A DNA stretch of 64,000 nucleotides, from contig CAJINV010000002.1 of assembly GCA_905178155.1 (NCBI GenBank), positions 2,138,922 through 2,202,921 of the forward strand, read 5' to 3'. This DNA is from Amoebophrya sp. A120. Its lineage: Eukaryota > Sar > Dinophyceae > Syndiniales > Amoebophryaceae. The notes beneath the pieces are model-generated. The model was not told the origin of the DNA, did no database searches, and saw only the letters and a program-made list of their open reading frames with translations. The number at the start of each line of letters is the position of its first letter. The first letter of the stretch is position 1. The position numbers and the translations under genes are program-made. Positions 44,526 to 54,855 of the stretch are shown in pieces.

Positions 44526-47500
44526 TCATCCTCTTTGGTCACGGTGCCCGGCAGAAGTATAGCGTCGATTCCACCGCGGTACAGCCGCATGGACAGATGT
44601 GGAGGTCCGGTGAGGCATATTAGATGTAGAGTCCCCATGATCCGCTGCCCCAGCCGGCGGTGCTCCTCCTAGGTGGTCCCACCGCCGCGGTCCTCGTGGC
44701 GACGAGATCAGATGTTCACTCGTCCCACTGGTAGTATCACCACCCGCCGCTCTTCTAGCGATCGTCGCTGTCGTCGGCAAAAATGTTTCTGCGCGCCGGC
44801 CAGGAGATGTTGGCGATAGACTGGTTGCTGAAAAGCTTTCTCCGGAGGAGGACACGGAAATATCGTGTTCGTAAGTTGCTCTTGATCCCCCACCATGATG
44901 GAAACCGAACGCTTGTGCGTCGTCCCCTTCCGTAAAAGAACCCGGTACAACTATGTCTTGCCACGAAGAGGAACTACTCGAAGCGCGTGGTGATACTACT
45001 GCAGAAGTTCTACTCGTCCCCAGTGGCAGCTGCTGCACCGACGGTCGTGCAGAAGAGGCCTTCTGGCGTTGATGAAAAAGTTGTTCGATTATCTCTCGTT
45101 GGTTTTCGTCAAGATGAAAGGAGGTGGTCCCCAAGTCATCTCTTTGTTCGGCTGCTTCCCGCCGTCCTGGCGATAAAGGCATACTACTTTCCGGCTCCTT
45201 TAGAAACTCGGAATCCAGCTCTGATGCGGAAACTAAGCGGAAATCATCTTCCTCATCATCCGTGTCAACATCGTTGGAACAAGCAGCACAACCCTCCTCG
45301 GAAGACGAGGAGCAAAGACCCGAGAAAAGTACCTGCGGGTTCGTGACGCGGGTGGTAGGGTGGTGGATTTTCAAATTTTGTCCTCGCACCAGATGCTCAA
45401 CATCTTCTCGTCTGGTCGTTTTACTCGCTGTTCTAGTGGGCTGTAGTACAACTTTTTGTCCTTCATCTTCATCCGTGGCACTGAGAAACACTTCCTCTTC
45501 TGACGGCGGCTCGACGAGGTGAAGGTCAATAGTATGCTTGTCCTGGTCTTCATCATCTACAACACCGATCTCCTGGTCGTGCTGCCTTCTTCTAGAAGAA
45601 GGCTGTTGACCTATGATCTGGCCTGCCGCACTACACGAAGAGGAAGTAATACCTCTATCCTGTCGTGGTTCTACTTCCGGCGGCAAGAAAAACCCGTGGT
45701 CGTCATTCATCATCTTCTTCCACCCTCGTTTCTGCAAAAACGGATTGTTCAACCGGCTCGAAGGTTCCCCTCGTCCTCGGTACAAACGGACCGGCGATCG
45801 AGCGCGCTCGTTCTCGGTTTCCTGCGCGTCTGATTCCGCATCGAAATCGAGGTGGAGAAAGTCTGTTTGTTGAAATAAGGGTGTTGAATCCAGATCCTTC
45901 TTGCAGGCTGTGGAAGAGGGCCTTCTACTATTCGGCTTCAACTCGAATAACTGTGTGACCGTCCTGATTCTCTTCCTCGAATCAATGTTGGAAGATGTGT
46001 TGAAGAACCGCAAATCATCCGGCGACGTCCAGATGTTGTGAAAATTCACAACCCGGGAGGATTTGTGCGTGCGGACCGGCTGAACTGGGAAGTTTCGATT
46101 TCCTTCACGACCGTGGTCCTCCTCGACCACGACCTCATCACGCGACAACTCGGCGTCTCCTCGTGTAGCAGCAGTCAATTCCAACTTCAGCGCTTTCAAA
46201 AGGGGCCCGAACAGTTTCTTCCGGCTCTGGACCTTCTCGGGCTTGCGCGTTTGAAAGCTGTACTCCCCGATTTCGCGCAGGCGTCCGGAAAGTTTGTCCA
46301 GGAAAATCACACGGGCGCGGGCGAAGTATTCTACTTTGTCGTCCGGGTTAATATGATCTTCATCATCCGCCGGGATGAGGAGATGATCCGCGAGGCGGGA
46401 GCGGGACTCCAGTACAGGATTTCTAATTTTTCGACCTGATTGTTGTACATGTACTAGCTCCTCCTCGTCCTCTCCGATAGTACTAACGCCCTTGATGTTA
46501 TGTAAAGAACGGGCCGTGCTTGTGCTTCCCTTCCCCGGCACCGGCGTGCTTTCCATCACGTTTAGGAGAAGCGTGAATTCGTACCGATCCTCGTCTGTTG
46601 AGCAGGAGTCGTGTGTCTCCTCACAAGTTGTTCGTGTTCCTGCTCTGTGCGTTTCATCGTGCAAGTGACCATCGTCATCAGAAAATAAATTCTTTCCAAA
46701 GGTTGAAGTCACAGTTTTTGTCGTCGATAACACGGCATGACTTTGTTCCTCCGCGGGGGTAGGTGCCGCCGCAGTGGTAGAACCGGCTGCAAGAACATCA
46801 GAAGCCCTAAAAGTGTCATCTCCTCGCCAGCGACCCCCCTCGTCGTGGTCGTCGCCAGCATCATCGTCCCCACAGTCTCCCTTTCGCTCGTATTTCTGCT
46901 TCCAGAGCTGCAACAAAAACTCCCTGTCGACCGATAAGCTACTTGGGTACCGCCCGAAAGTCATCGTACTGTCGAAGGATTCGGGAGAAATGGTCATAGA
47001 ACGATTCAAAGCAGCGGCGGAAGAATCTGCAGTAGCTTCTTCACCTTGCGAGTTTATTTTCGAAGCAGGAAGGCCCGTTCTTTGCGCATCTACTTCACGA
47101 TCATGCCCCTCCTCCTCCTTCTCTGCAGTGGTGCCTCCGCCAGCACATGGGCTCTGTTCTAAGGTCAGTGCCGCGACCGCCTGTGCGAGGTCGAAGCCAA
47201 AATGGTCGGCCCAAGAAGATGAAACAGAAGAGCCATAATTGCAGGTTTTATTTCCTTTTTCATCCACGACTTCTTTCTGCTCACAACTCGGCAAACATCT
47301 GGTCGGGCAGGCAATCGCAGCTGCGGACACCACAATCTCTTCGTCGCTATCTTCCTGGTGGATCAGCTCACATCGAGCCGTATGTAGGACGGAGGTGGCG
47401 TTGAGGAAACCGAAAGGGGTTTCATCGCGGCCTGTAGGTGGGCTGTAGAGAGCTGCAGAAGGCCACGATCCAGCAACAACTTGCGGAACAGGTGCAGCAG

Positions 47501-50156
47501 GACCACAAGCTGTATGCACATCATGTGCATCCTGTGCTTTCGCTTCGACAGCACATAATTCGACGTTACCAGGCACCGTTTTTCCCAGAAACGACTGCAG
47601 CGTTTGAAACCGGTCTTCCGTCTCTTTCATTTCCTCTTCCGACAAGACCGAAGTTCTCGCCTGCCGCTTTAATTCCCGCTGCTCCCGGTAACTGGTGCGC
47701 GGGCTGCTGGAGGGGCTACGAGGCTCGTGTTGTGCTGGTACAACTGCTTCGGTCGCAATTACACGTGCAACTGCGTCGCTGGCGGCAGGTAATATTCCAT
47801 CGCCAGTGGCGTCTGGTTCCTGACAACTCATACTAGACCTGCTGGGCTGTCTTTCCGCACCAGGATTCGCAATCGCAGCTTCAACATCCAATGTAGTTGC
47901 AGGTCGTGGAGGCGACATTTGGTAATTTTCCCCGATGGCAGCATCATCTTGTTCTGCAGCTTTGCTACTGCTCGGCAGCGTTTGATGTCCTCCTCGCACC
48001 ACACAGTTCCTTTCTGGCCAGTGGACAAAGGTTCCGCGCCGGGAAGACGAAGAGGAGGACGAGGTGGGTCCTGAAGCAGCACAGTCACTGCGCTTCGCCT
48101 TTGGTGTCCCAGCGCATCCACCTACAAAACCGGATAATTTCGGCCGTGCTTTCGCGGTGCACTTGGCTTTAGACTTCGTAGACCTGGCTGCACAGATTGC
48201 GGAGCTCGTAGTTGCGCCACCCGAACTACAACCCGCTGCACCTGTTCTTTTGCTGGCGATCGGGAGGACAGGCGCTGGTGACGCTCCTTCATCCAATGAA
48301 ACACCAGGAGCTAAACCAGTGGCTTGTTGCTCATGATCCCGCTCCGACAAACATTCATTCCCCGGGCGCTCCACCGCGGCCACATCCTCGACGTGGGCTG
48401 AAGATGGGTAACAGGAGAAACGATTCGCGCCGGAAGTAGGATCGGCACATAATCCTTTGGCAGAGTGCGGCTTTGTTTCTCGCTTCACAGTTCTCCCAGT
48501 TGTTGCACGAGGACCCTTTGCGGCTCTATTCGTGCTTGCGCCCTGCGTCCTCTTATGCGGGGAACTGTCCTTGTCGGTGTCTTCTAACGAGACAAAAGAC
48601 GGCATCTCCGAAGAGGAGCAAGTGGGTGGTTGGCAACAACTTCTACCTGCTCTGGTTCGACGCACGGGACTGCTGCTGATGTCTTCCACGCCCAGATCGA
48701 GAATTTCCGATAAGAAACCGAGGGACGGTGATCCCCCTCCCGCCGGCGAGGAAAAAGGACCGCTGTTCCGATTAGATGACTCTGGGCTCCTCTCAGCACC
48801 ACTAGCATGAAAATAGTTCGACGGCAGGCCCGCCGGTGGGCGCAAGTAGTTTGGCAGATCAGCGTTGTTTTTCTTATTTTTCGACAAGACCAGATTCTTG
48901 TGCCGTCCCGCGGCGATGCGGCCCGGAGACTTCAGCCGCCTGCTTGCTGCGCCTCCTGGACCACCTCGAACTACCTTTGACGAAGTTGCCTTGTTCGACG
49001 TGGCAGTGGTTCTAGTACCCCTAGATGACCGGCAGGCCGCAGTCAGTTGTTGCCGGTGGTCAACTCCACGATCCGTGGCCATCACATTATCATCAACCTC
49101 CGGAGATCCGCCCGTGCTGCAGCTGACCACTGTGCCCTTCGAGGACGAGGAGATGGAGCCTGGCGGAGAACTGGTCGTTCCACCCGGCGCCGCCGGAGCT
49201 TGACTCAACGTCAAAACTTCCGCCGCTCCTGTGGAGCTCCTGGAGGTTGTCGTACGGTGCTTACTTGGATGGAGTACGTCGTGATTGAATTGCGTAGTAG
49301 AACAAGTGTTGTGTCCTCCTGCGCCAAGGCTTATTTTCTTGTGACTTGTCACCTTGATGTTCCGCGACACCCTCGTCGTCCCACTGGTAGAGCCCGGCGC
49401 CCCAACAGATCTGCGTCGCGCAAAGGAGCCGGCTTTTGTACTCTTTCTAGTTCTCAGAGTTGTCCCTTTAGACGCGGTTGACGAGGAAATCGTTGAGGGC
49501 AGTGACGCGAGAGAACCGATTTCATCATTTGCAGCTGGAAAATCATCCAGCAGAACAGAAGCGTTCGCTGCTGGGAGGTGAGGAGATGCTGCTGCGGCGC
49601 CCGCAGGGCTTGATGCAGCCAGCAGGTTAGATGAACCGCTCTTCCTTTTCGGCTTCGACGAACGCTTGTCTTGCAATGAAGCTGCTGAAGCAGCTGCACC
49701 AGCAGCGCGATTGTGCGGTGAAAGTGCTAGAGCTACAGTATCGTCAACAGGTGGCGAAGGCGGTGTCGCAGGAGCTGCAGCTGCACTACCTCCCGCCGCT
49801 CTGGATTTTGCTCCATAACTAACACTGGCTGCAGGAGCTGTGAAAGCCGAAGCGGAAGCTGCTGCTGATGAAGACGTGTCTGCTTGTTTACTAGTAGTGT
49901 CGTGTTTACCACCTGTAGCTCTCCTGACATTGATCCGCGATGAGGGTAAGCCTGCCGCAAACCGCATCTGGTCGACAATTCTCTTGGCCACCTTGTTGGC
50001 TTTTGCGGTAACCGCGCGTTTTCTTCTCGATATTTTTCCGTCTGTGAGAGTGGTAAGGAAGAACAAAAAGCTGGTGACTCCAACCGTCAGTAAGATGAAC
50101 GGGTGGAGCAATGTGGGACGCTTTTTCTTCATCCTCGGGCAATTCCGCACCTCCAT
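44526..50156 (-). CDS. 1876-residue low-complexity protein with an N-terminal anchor
   Basis: One uninterrupted frame. ATG 50156 is chosen because the frame upstream to 50210 has no ATG; a second ATG lies at 50132. Basic residues (RMKKKRP) precede a single hydrophobic segment, residues about 20-37 (FILLTVGVTSFLFFLT), then KISRRKRA: a signal-anchor or uncleaved signal. The rest is Ser/Thr/Ala/Glu/Asp-rich with many short acidic and poly-Ser runs and no recognisable domain. The C-terminus ends SAGHRDQRG. Unlike the neighbouring giant genes it has no introner. Presumably a membrane-anchored or secreted disordered protein. No family is assigned. Confidence 0.75.
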   Translation of the reverse strand: MEVRNCPRMKKKRPTLLHPFILLTVGVTSFLFFLTTLTDGKISRRKRAVTAKANKVAKRIVDQMRFAAGLPSSRINVRRATGGKHDTTSKQADTSSSAAASASAFTAPAASVSYGAKSRAAGGSAAAAPATPPSPPVDDTVALALSPHNRAAGAAASAASLQDKRSSKPKRKSGSSNLLAASSPAGAAAASPHLPAANASVLLDDFPAANDEIGSLASLPSTISSSTASKGTTLRTRKSTKAGSFARRRSVGAPGSTSGTTRVSRNIKVTSHKKISLGAGGHNTCSTTQFNHDVLHPSKHRTTTSRSSTGAAEVLTLSQAPAAPGGTTSSPPGSISSSSKGTVVSCSTGGSPEVDDNVMATDRGVDHRQQLTAACRSSRGTRTTATSNKATSSKVVRGGPGGAASRRLKSPGRIAAGRHKNLVLSKNKKNNADLPNYLRPPAGLPSNYFHASGAERSPESSNRNSGPFSSPAGGGSPSLGFLSEILDLGVEDISSSPVRRTRAGRSCCQPPTCSSSEMPSFVSLEDTDKDSSPHKRTQGASTNRAAKGPRATTGRTVKRETKPHSAKGLCADPTSGANRFSCYPSSAHVEDVAAVERPGNECLSERDHEQQATGLAPGVSLDEGASPAPVLPIASKRTGAAGCSSGGATTSSAICAARSTKSKAKCTAKARPKLSGFVGGCAGTPKAKRSDCAASGPTSSSSSSSRRGTFVHWPERNCVVRGGHQTLPSSSKAAEQDDAAIGENYQMSPPRPATTLDVEAAIANPGAERQPSRSSMSCQEPDATGDGILPAASDAVARVIATEAVVPAQHEPRSPSSSPRTSYREQRELKRQARTSVLSEEEMKETEDRFQTLQSFLGKTVPGNVELCAVEAKAQDAHDVHTACGPAAPVPQVVAGSWPSAALYSPPTGRDETPFGFLNATSVLHTARCELIHQEDSDEEIVVSAAAIACPTRCLPSCEQKEVVDEKGNKTCNYGSSVSSSWADHFGFDLAQAVAALTLEQSPCAGGGTTAEKEEEGHDREVDAQRTGLPASKINSQGEEATADSSAAALNRSMTISPESFDSTMTFGRYPSSLSVDREFLLQLWKQKYERKGDCGDDDAGDDHDEGGRWRGDDTFRASDVLAAGSTTAAAPTPAEEQSHAVLSTTKTVTSTFGKNLFSDDDGHLHDETHRAGTRTTCEETHDSCSTDEDRYEFTLLLNVMESTPVPGKGSTSTARSLHNIKGVSTIGEDEEELVHVQQSGRKIRNPVLESRSRLADHLLIPADDEDHINPDDKVEYFARARVIFLDKLSGRLREIGEYSFQTRKPEKVQSRKKLFGPLLKALKLELTAATRGDAELSRDEVVVEEDHGREGNRNFPVQPVRTHKSSRVVNFHNIWTSPDDLRFFNTSSNIDSRKRIRTVTQLFELKPNSRRPSSTACKKDLDSTPLFQQTDFLHLDFDAESDAQETENERARSPVRLYRGRGEPSSRLNNPFLQKRGWKKMMNDDHGFFLPPEVEPRQDRGITSSSCSAAGQIIGQQPSSRRRQHDQEIGVVDDEDQDKHTIDLHLVEPPSEEEVFLSATDEDEGQKVVLQPTRTASKTTRREDVEHLVRGQNLKIHHPTTRVTNPQVLFSGLCSSSSEEGCAACSNDVDTDDEEDDFRLVSASELDSEFLKEPESSMPLSPGRREAAEQRDDLGTTSFHLDENQREIIEQLFHQRQKASSARPSVQQLPLGTSRTSAVVSPRASSSSSSWQDIVVPGSFTEGDDAQAFGFHHGGGSRATYEHDISVSSSGESFSATSLSPTSPGRRAETFLPTTATIARRAAGGDTTSGTSEHLISSPRGPRRWDHLGGAPPAGAADHGDSTSNMPHRTSTSVHAAVPRWNRRYTSAGHRDQRG

Positions 50157-50849
50157 CTTAATATGGCCGTAGGGACACTGCGGCACTGGTCTATTCCTGT
50201 TGCTAGTCAAAATGACAGAACCTACGCCTGTCGCACATCCTCAAACGAAACCTGTTTGGAAAAGAAAAACGCCGGAAATAAACGCACTTCAACTTGGCGT
50301 GCTGTTGCGCCAAAAGCATTTACATACAGATACAGTTTTATTTTCTCTTTGGCCTAGTTCTAGTAAATGAAGGTACTGCCGCAAGAACGGTGCGAAGAAA
50401 GAGCTTTCTCTCGCCAAAAACGGAAACGCAGGAGACGCTGCAGCAGCTGCTTCAAGATCTAAAAAGATTCGTGCTGGTTCTGAAAATGGATCAACCAACT
50501 TCTGTCTGTTCATCCGAAGGTCCTGAATTGTGTCTGAAGATGGAAAAAGATCTTAAATCAGGTACGTGAGGCCGAACAAGCACGAAAAAACTGCGATTTT
50601 TTCCGACCCCTGCAACGAAACAAGCGGACATTACTGTGGTGCGCAGCGGGCCATATTCACTTGTGCGTTGCTTTTATTTGTCGTGGTTGTGGTTTGAACA
50701 AAGTTCAAAAAAATCTATCATAAAAAGTCTGTTGCCGCCGGTTCCTCCTCATTACACGTTTGTTGATGCCATGGGTGATGGGTCGTTCACGTTCTCGTGT
50801 GGTGGCGTTATTGCCATTGCGATACAGAAAAATACCGCAATGTTGAAAC
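50157..50849. other. Mostly intergenic, with an ambiguous possible exon
   Basis: Around 50360-50570 both strands are open. The plus strand reads a helical ETLQQLLQDLKRFVLVLKM ending at a GTACGTGAG donor-like site. The minus strand reads an Ala/Phe-rich PFSEPARIFLDLEAAAAA. I cannot decide between them, and list neither as a gene. Confidence 0.35.
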
Positions 50850-51110
50850 TCACTTTTTCCCCGCGGCGAAGTTCAAAATCTCCTTTTTCAGATTCTCCTG
50901 AAACGCGTCATACGCGTCCTCGTCGTCCCATTGCGCCTTGTCCAAATGGTCCTTGCTGACGCTCCTCTGCAACCGGGTCGTCGTCGCGGTCAGGCTTGCG
51001 GAGCTGGGCAGCTTAAACTCCTCAAAATCATCCTCCTCGTCAAGGAGCTGTTGTGCCGTGGCGCTGGACGTTTTTTCGTCCTTGTCTTTCGCGGTTGTTT
51101 CGCCGGCGGG
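50850..51110 (-). CDS. DSS1/Sem1-like proteasome lid subunit, last exon
   Basis: An 86-codon exon ending TGA. It encodes LLDEEDDFEEFKLP, a linker, DKAQWDDEDAYDAFQENLKK and EILNF. The acidic EEDDFEEF block, the W followed by acidic residues, and the C-terminal helix with Phe and Leu match the layout of DSS1/Sem1, a small disordered subunit of the 19S lid, TREX-2 and BRCA2 complexes. Here the linker between the two acidic blocks is longer than usual, with Ser/Thr/Arg. The frame has no ATG; CCACAG|CCCGCC at its upstream edge is a good acceptor, so a short first exon lies upstream. The N-terminal part (AGETTAKDKDEKTSS) is also typical of the family's variable head. Confidence 0.6.
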   Translation of the reverse strand, partial: PAGETTAKDKDEKTSSATAQQLLDEEDDFEEFKLPSSASLTATTTRLQRSVSKDHLDKAQWDDEDAYDAFQENLKKEILNFAAGKK

Positions 51111-52264
51111 CTGTGGTTGAGAGATTTTGATTTATAAAGAGGTGTTTCTTAATTCAACGCCCAGCAGTTCATGAATCCGAGCACATGTTGGACAACCTCG
51201 ACCTGCTCGATCATCGATCGAATAAATGGAGCATTAGGAGTCTCGGCTCTATTTATTTTTGCAAATCGCAGGTTATGCTTTCAGAAAGGATCATGCGCCA
51301 AGAATCTTCTATACCTTTTTTTTGTCGTCCTCTTTTTTTGCTGGAATGACCATTTTGCAGCTTGATGTTGGGGGTCGCTTAGGTATACACTTAATTTTTC
51401 ACTACCTTATTTTTCCACAGTCAAAATGAGGTGGTCGCCGACATGAGTTGTAGAACTAGTGAAATCAAATTAGCTAAGCTAGAAAAGGCTCAACGCGTGG
51501 TAAAATAAAGCTCTTCTTCATATTGTTTTTGCCATTTGTGATGCTTAGCCGTAGTGGTCGCTGCATTTCAATGATGACTGTGCTTTTAGTATACATCCTC
51601 TCCAACATCTTCTTCAGTAAAAGACGCCTTCTTCGTGTACTGATTCTGTTCGTTCGTAAGCCACGGGAGTTACTATTTCAGACTTGAAGTTGTCCCGATC
51701 TTCATGTGCATAGCATGGTATTTCAGCTGATCTTTCGTTTCTTGTAAGAATCCGGCTAGAACTATCGGAATAGGAGGGAAAGAAAACCATTTATATCACA
51801 GCGCGTTTTCAATTATAGTGTCACTGTATCATGGCTAGTACAACTATGCAGGCCGGCCAAGCAGCAGCAGCTACAAGTGATGATCTTTCTTACAACGACA
51901 CAGGCCACTTCTAACGGACGTCGAGGAACACGATTGATAGGAATTTGGATTGAAAACCCAACCAACAAGCCTGCTCAACGCCGACGCGTCAGGACCGCCG
52001 CCTCGTCTTATTTTCGAAAGTTTTAATGATGCAGAAACCTGAAGAGACGACATTGTTCTGAAGCGCGTTTTCTTGGTGCTGGCTCTTGTGCTGCGTACTG
52101 GTGGTAGTAATCCACCTCATGCGAGGATTCAGTTTCGTTGCAACCAAAGTAGAACTATCTATCGTCAATCGTTTCCGCCAGTATCCTTTCTACTAACATC
52201 ATGTGAAGGATTCATCCGAGCAGGTGGCGGGAGCAGGTCCTCAAAGAAACCTCAGATACGAAAT
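51111..52264. other. Intergenic region with the unlocated first exon of the DSS1-like gene
   Basis: AT-rich. No long coding frame is supported. A candidate ATGTCGGCG lies on the minus strand near 51445, but no donor fits cleanly, so I do not call it. Confidence 0.35.
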
Positions 52265-52969
52265 TCATGCCCCACCACACGTTCTTGTGGCCGCCGCGCC
52301 GGCCACTTCGCCACTTGCTGGTGCAGCACAAGTAGAAACAAGCCCGAGTTTCTCGAACACCATAGCCATGTTCCGGTCCATGTCTTCCAGGCTGTTGTTC
52401 TCCAGTTGCACCACCTCCTTCCGCTCTTCATCGCCGTTAAACATCTCGTCGACCTCTTCCCCAACCACCTGAAAAATCTCCGCCTCGATGTTCTCCCGGA
52501 TCTTCTGCTCCGAGTAATTTCGCTTCTCCAACCTCTTTCCCAGTTCCTCCGTGCTCGCGGACAAGTGCACGACGAGCTTCACGCTGTCGAACAGTTCGTC
52601 CGCATAGTCAAAGAAGGACACGCAATGGAAATCCAGCACGTGGTAAAAGGTGTTCGGGTTTTGCCTTGATACCACCGTCGTTGTCGTCCCTGTGCTATTG
52701 CTGTTGACCACTTGCACTGTTTCGTTGTTGATGAGCAGGTCTTCGAGGTAATCGGCGAGTTTTTCCTCGTCAAAGACCGAGCAATTTCGCTCTTCGTCAA
52801 ACTGGTCCTCGTCGGTCGCGAGTAAAGCCTTGTTCTGCTCCACCAACCGGGACAGTTCGTAGTGCTTGCTGTTGGGCTCGAGCCGATTGGCCAAGTCCCG
52901 GGCGAAGGTGGTTTTGCCGACGCCGGGCGTGCCGCAGACTACGATAATTTCGTGGTTCACGTCCGACAT
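52265..52969 (-). CDS. AK6: Adenylate kinase isoenzyme 6 (AK6/Fap7/hCINAP family)
   Basis: A 234-residue protein with all family marks. Walker A GTPGVGKTT lies at residues 13-21. DEERNCSVFDEEKLADYLED matches the family's nucleotide-binding segment. VLDFHCVSFF follows, then KRLEKRNYSEQKIRENIEAE, and IFQVVGEEVDEMF near the end of the core. ATG 52969 places the P-loop about 12 residues from the N-terminus, as in the family; the frame continues upstream with hydrophobic residues that are not expected. There are insertions relative to the ~170-residue family: an Asn/Ser/Thr run near residue 90 and a 40-residue tail. The enzyme interconverts adenine nucleotides and, in yeast and human, acts in 40S ribosome maturation with Rps14. 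No intron is seen in the coding part. Confidence 0.92.
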   Translation of the reverse strand: MSDVNHEIIVVCGTPGVGKTTFARDLANRLEPNSKHYELSRLVEQNKALLATDEDQFDEERNCSVFDEEKLADYLEDLLINNETVQVVNSNSTGTTTTVVSRQNPNTFYHVLDFHCVSFFDYADELFDSVKLVVHLSASTEELGKRLEKRNYSEQKIRENIEAEIFQVVGEEVDEMFNGDEERKEVVQLENNSLEDMDRNMAMVFEKLGLVSTCAAPASGEVAGAAATRTCGGA

Positions 52970-54855
52970 GATGTTGCTTTGCGTGTGAAAAAGAAGGGTG
53001 AATGCGAAAGAAAACGCGAGGGCCATGGAACTAAACAATTTCGATTTCTACTTCGGAAGCCGTCGTGTGGTCTTGTTCTCTTGCAGGTGTGCGTAGTGCT
53101 CTATCTAGCAATACGGGCACACAGGCACAGAAATAATGATCATGTGACAATTTGCCAATATCTTTTCGTCGTTCGACCTTCCTCCTGTTGTGAGCTGAAA
53201 AATTCATTGGGATTGCGCGATTGTAAAAAATGGTTTGATCGTCCATCCCGTGGTACTAGCGCTACGCATTTCTCAACATCAACATTTCCGCGGAGTCAAT
53301 AGTTCTTCTCAACACGATCTCGTTTGTTCTGAAGATGGATCCCTGCGGTTTTCACAAATAATGTTACTTAAGGTGGAGATCCTTTTTCACTTCGTCGGAT
53401 TCTAGATCCAGGATCGATGTTTTCGTCGCTACATTGATGTCTTGTACTGATCCCCGACTACAGAAGCCACACGAGCTTTCATCTCATCCTTCCCGACATT
53501 CATCTGGGTGGACGAGACGAGGCGGTAGAAATTTTTTGCAAGGTTCTGACACGTGACGAAACAGCTCCAGCTGGAGCTTACTTTATTATTTTTGAGTTTC
53601 TGCTATTTTTGTTTTTGACCATCTGCCTAGAGTGACGAAACGATTTTTGTCTAAGCATTTGCTACATGACGGTCACGATCACCAGGCTTTTCTGTAACAC
53701 ATTCCACCGACGATTCATTCGCACTTCTTCTTCTGGCCAGTGCTGCTCCACATGTAGTTGTACACGAGAATATGGGCAAGACATACATTGATTTTCAAGA
53801 ACAAGACTAATGCGGCGGCAAGAAGTCGCCTGCCCTCAATTTCCTCCACAAATTCATTCTTGAAAGAAACGAATCTCGGTAAAAAATCAGGCGAATGTGT
53901 TGTGCATGTGCTTTTGATTTCCCAAAAAAAATGAAAAAGCTCAAACTCCCTTTGATTTTAGGTTTATGTGAAACGGCAAACCAAAAACAGATACGAGATC
54001 GGGAGCGCAACATAATCGAGAAAAATGTGCAACTTGTTGACCTCACGGTGAGAAGGGCTGCTTCTTGGAGCACATCGCGCTTGGTCATGATCTACTTCCT
54101 GCTCCTCCAGTAATAATATACTTATACAGAATTTACGTTTATATCAACCGAAAATCAAAGTGCAAGTCTATGTAAAATCAAAATGAAAGTTTAAGGACGT
54201 CATTGTAGCCGGAGCGAACTGCGAAAAAGTAAGATTATAAATAATGTAATACGAAAAAGAATGCGAATAAAAACTGAATTGCCGCGAAAGCCTGTAGCAT
54301 TCTTGTACAATTAAGACGAGACTTTCACCTGCAAAGACTTCCTCTGGTCATGCAACGAGAGGCGGTGTAAAGAGCCGTGGCGATAGTAGGACATTAAAGC
54401 TGGCAGGTGCGCTGCAACTCCAACGGAGGGGGGAAGTCTAAGTCAGTCTATCTATCTATCGGGCGGTCGGGACTTTTAGGACTTTAGGCGGCACGCCCCC
54501 TGATGGTGAGACACCACAAAGGCCGGGAAACCGCACGGGCTACGCATCGTTTCGTCCTGTTCAAAATTTCGGATCTCCGCTTATGTTTCACTTTCTTCCT
54601 TCTTTCAAATCGTGAACTTCTAGCGCGCTTGCTTAACTTTACTTTTGGCTTTTTGCTATGGTGCTTAAGTAGGCCACGCCGATCAACTAATGGGACGAGT
54701 AACTTTGCTTTGCTAACTTCTACTTCATTCTACTTCTTGCAACTTGAAAAAAAAAAATATTTTTCTTCTTCTTCTTGTCCACCTGCTGAAGTTTATTTGT
54801 TTTTTCAATACGCGAGATAATGTTTGATGTCTGGTCTACCAGGTTGATGCTTCTC
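52970..54855. other. Intergenic region
   Basis: Short open frames on both strands, none with a recognisable motif. AT-rich between 53500 and 54300. A poly-A/poly-T stretch and TTC repeats lie near 54745-54775. Confidence 0.45.

Noticed and set aside
44526-50156. The 1876-residue protein as a third member of the P-loop family
   Set aside because: It has an N-terminal anchor and low complexity, but no Walker A, no QFLAPR motif and none of the shared downstream blocks.
52073-52669. Plus-strand frame of 198 codons over the kinase gene
   Set aside because: Antisense shadow of adenylate kinase 6.
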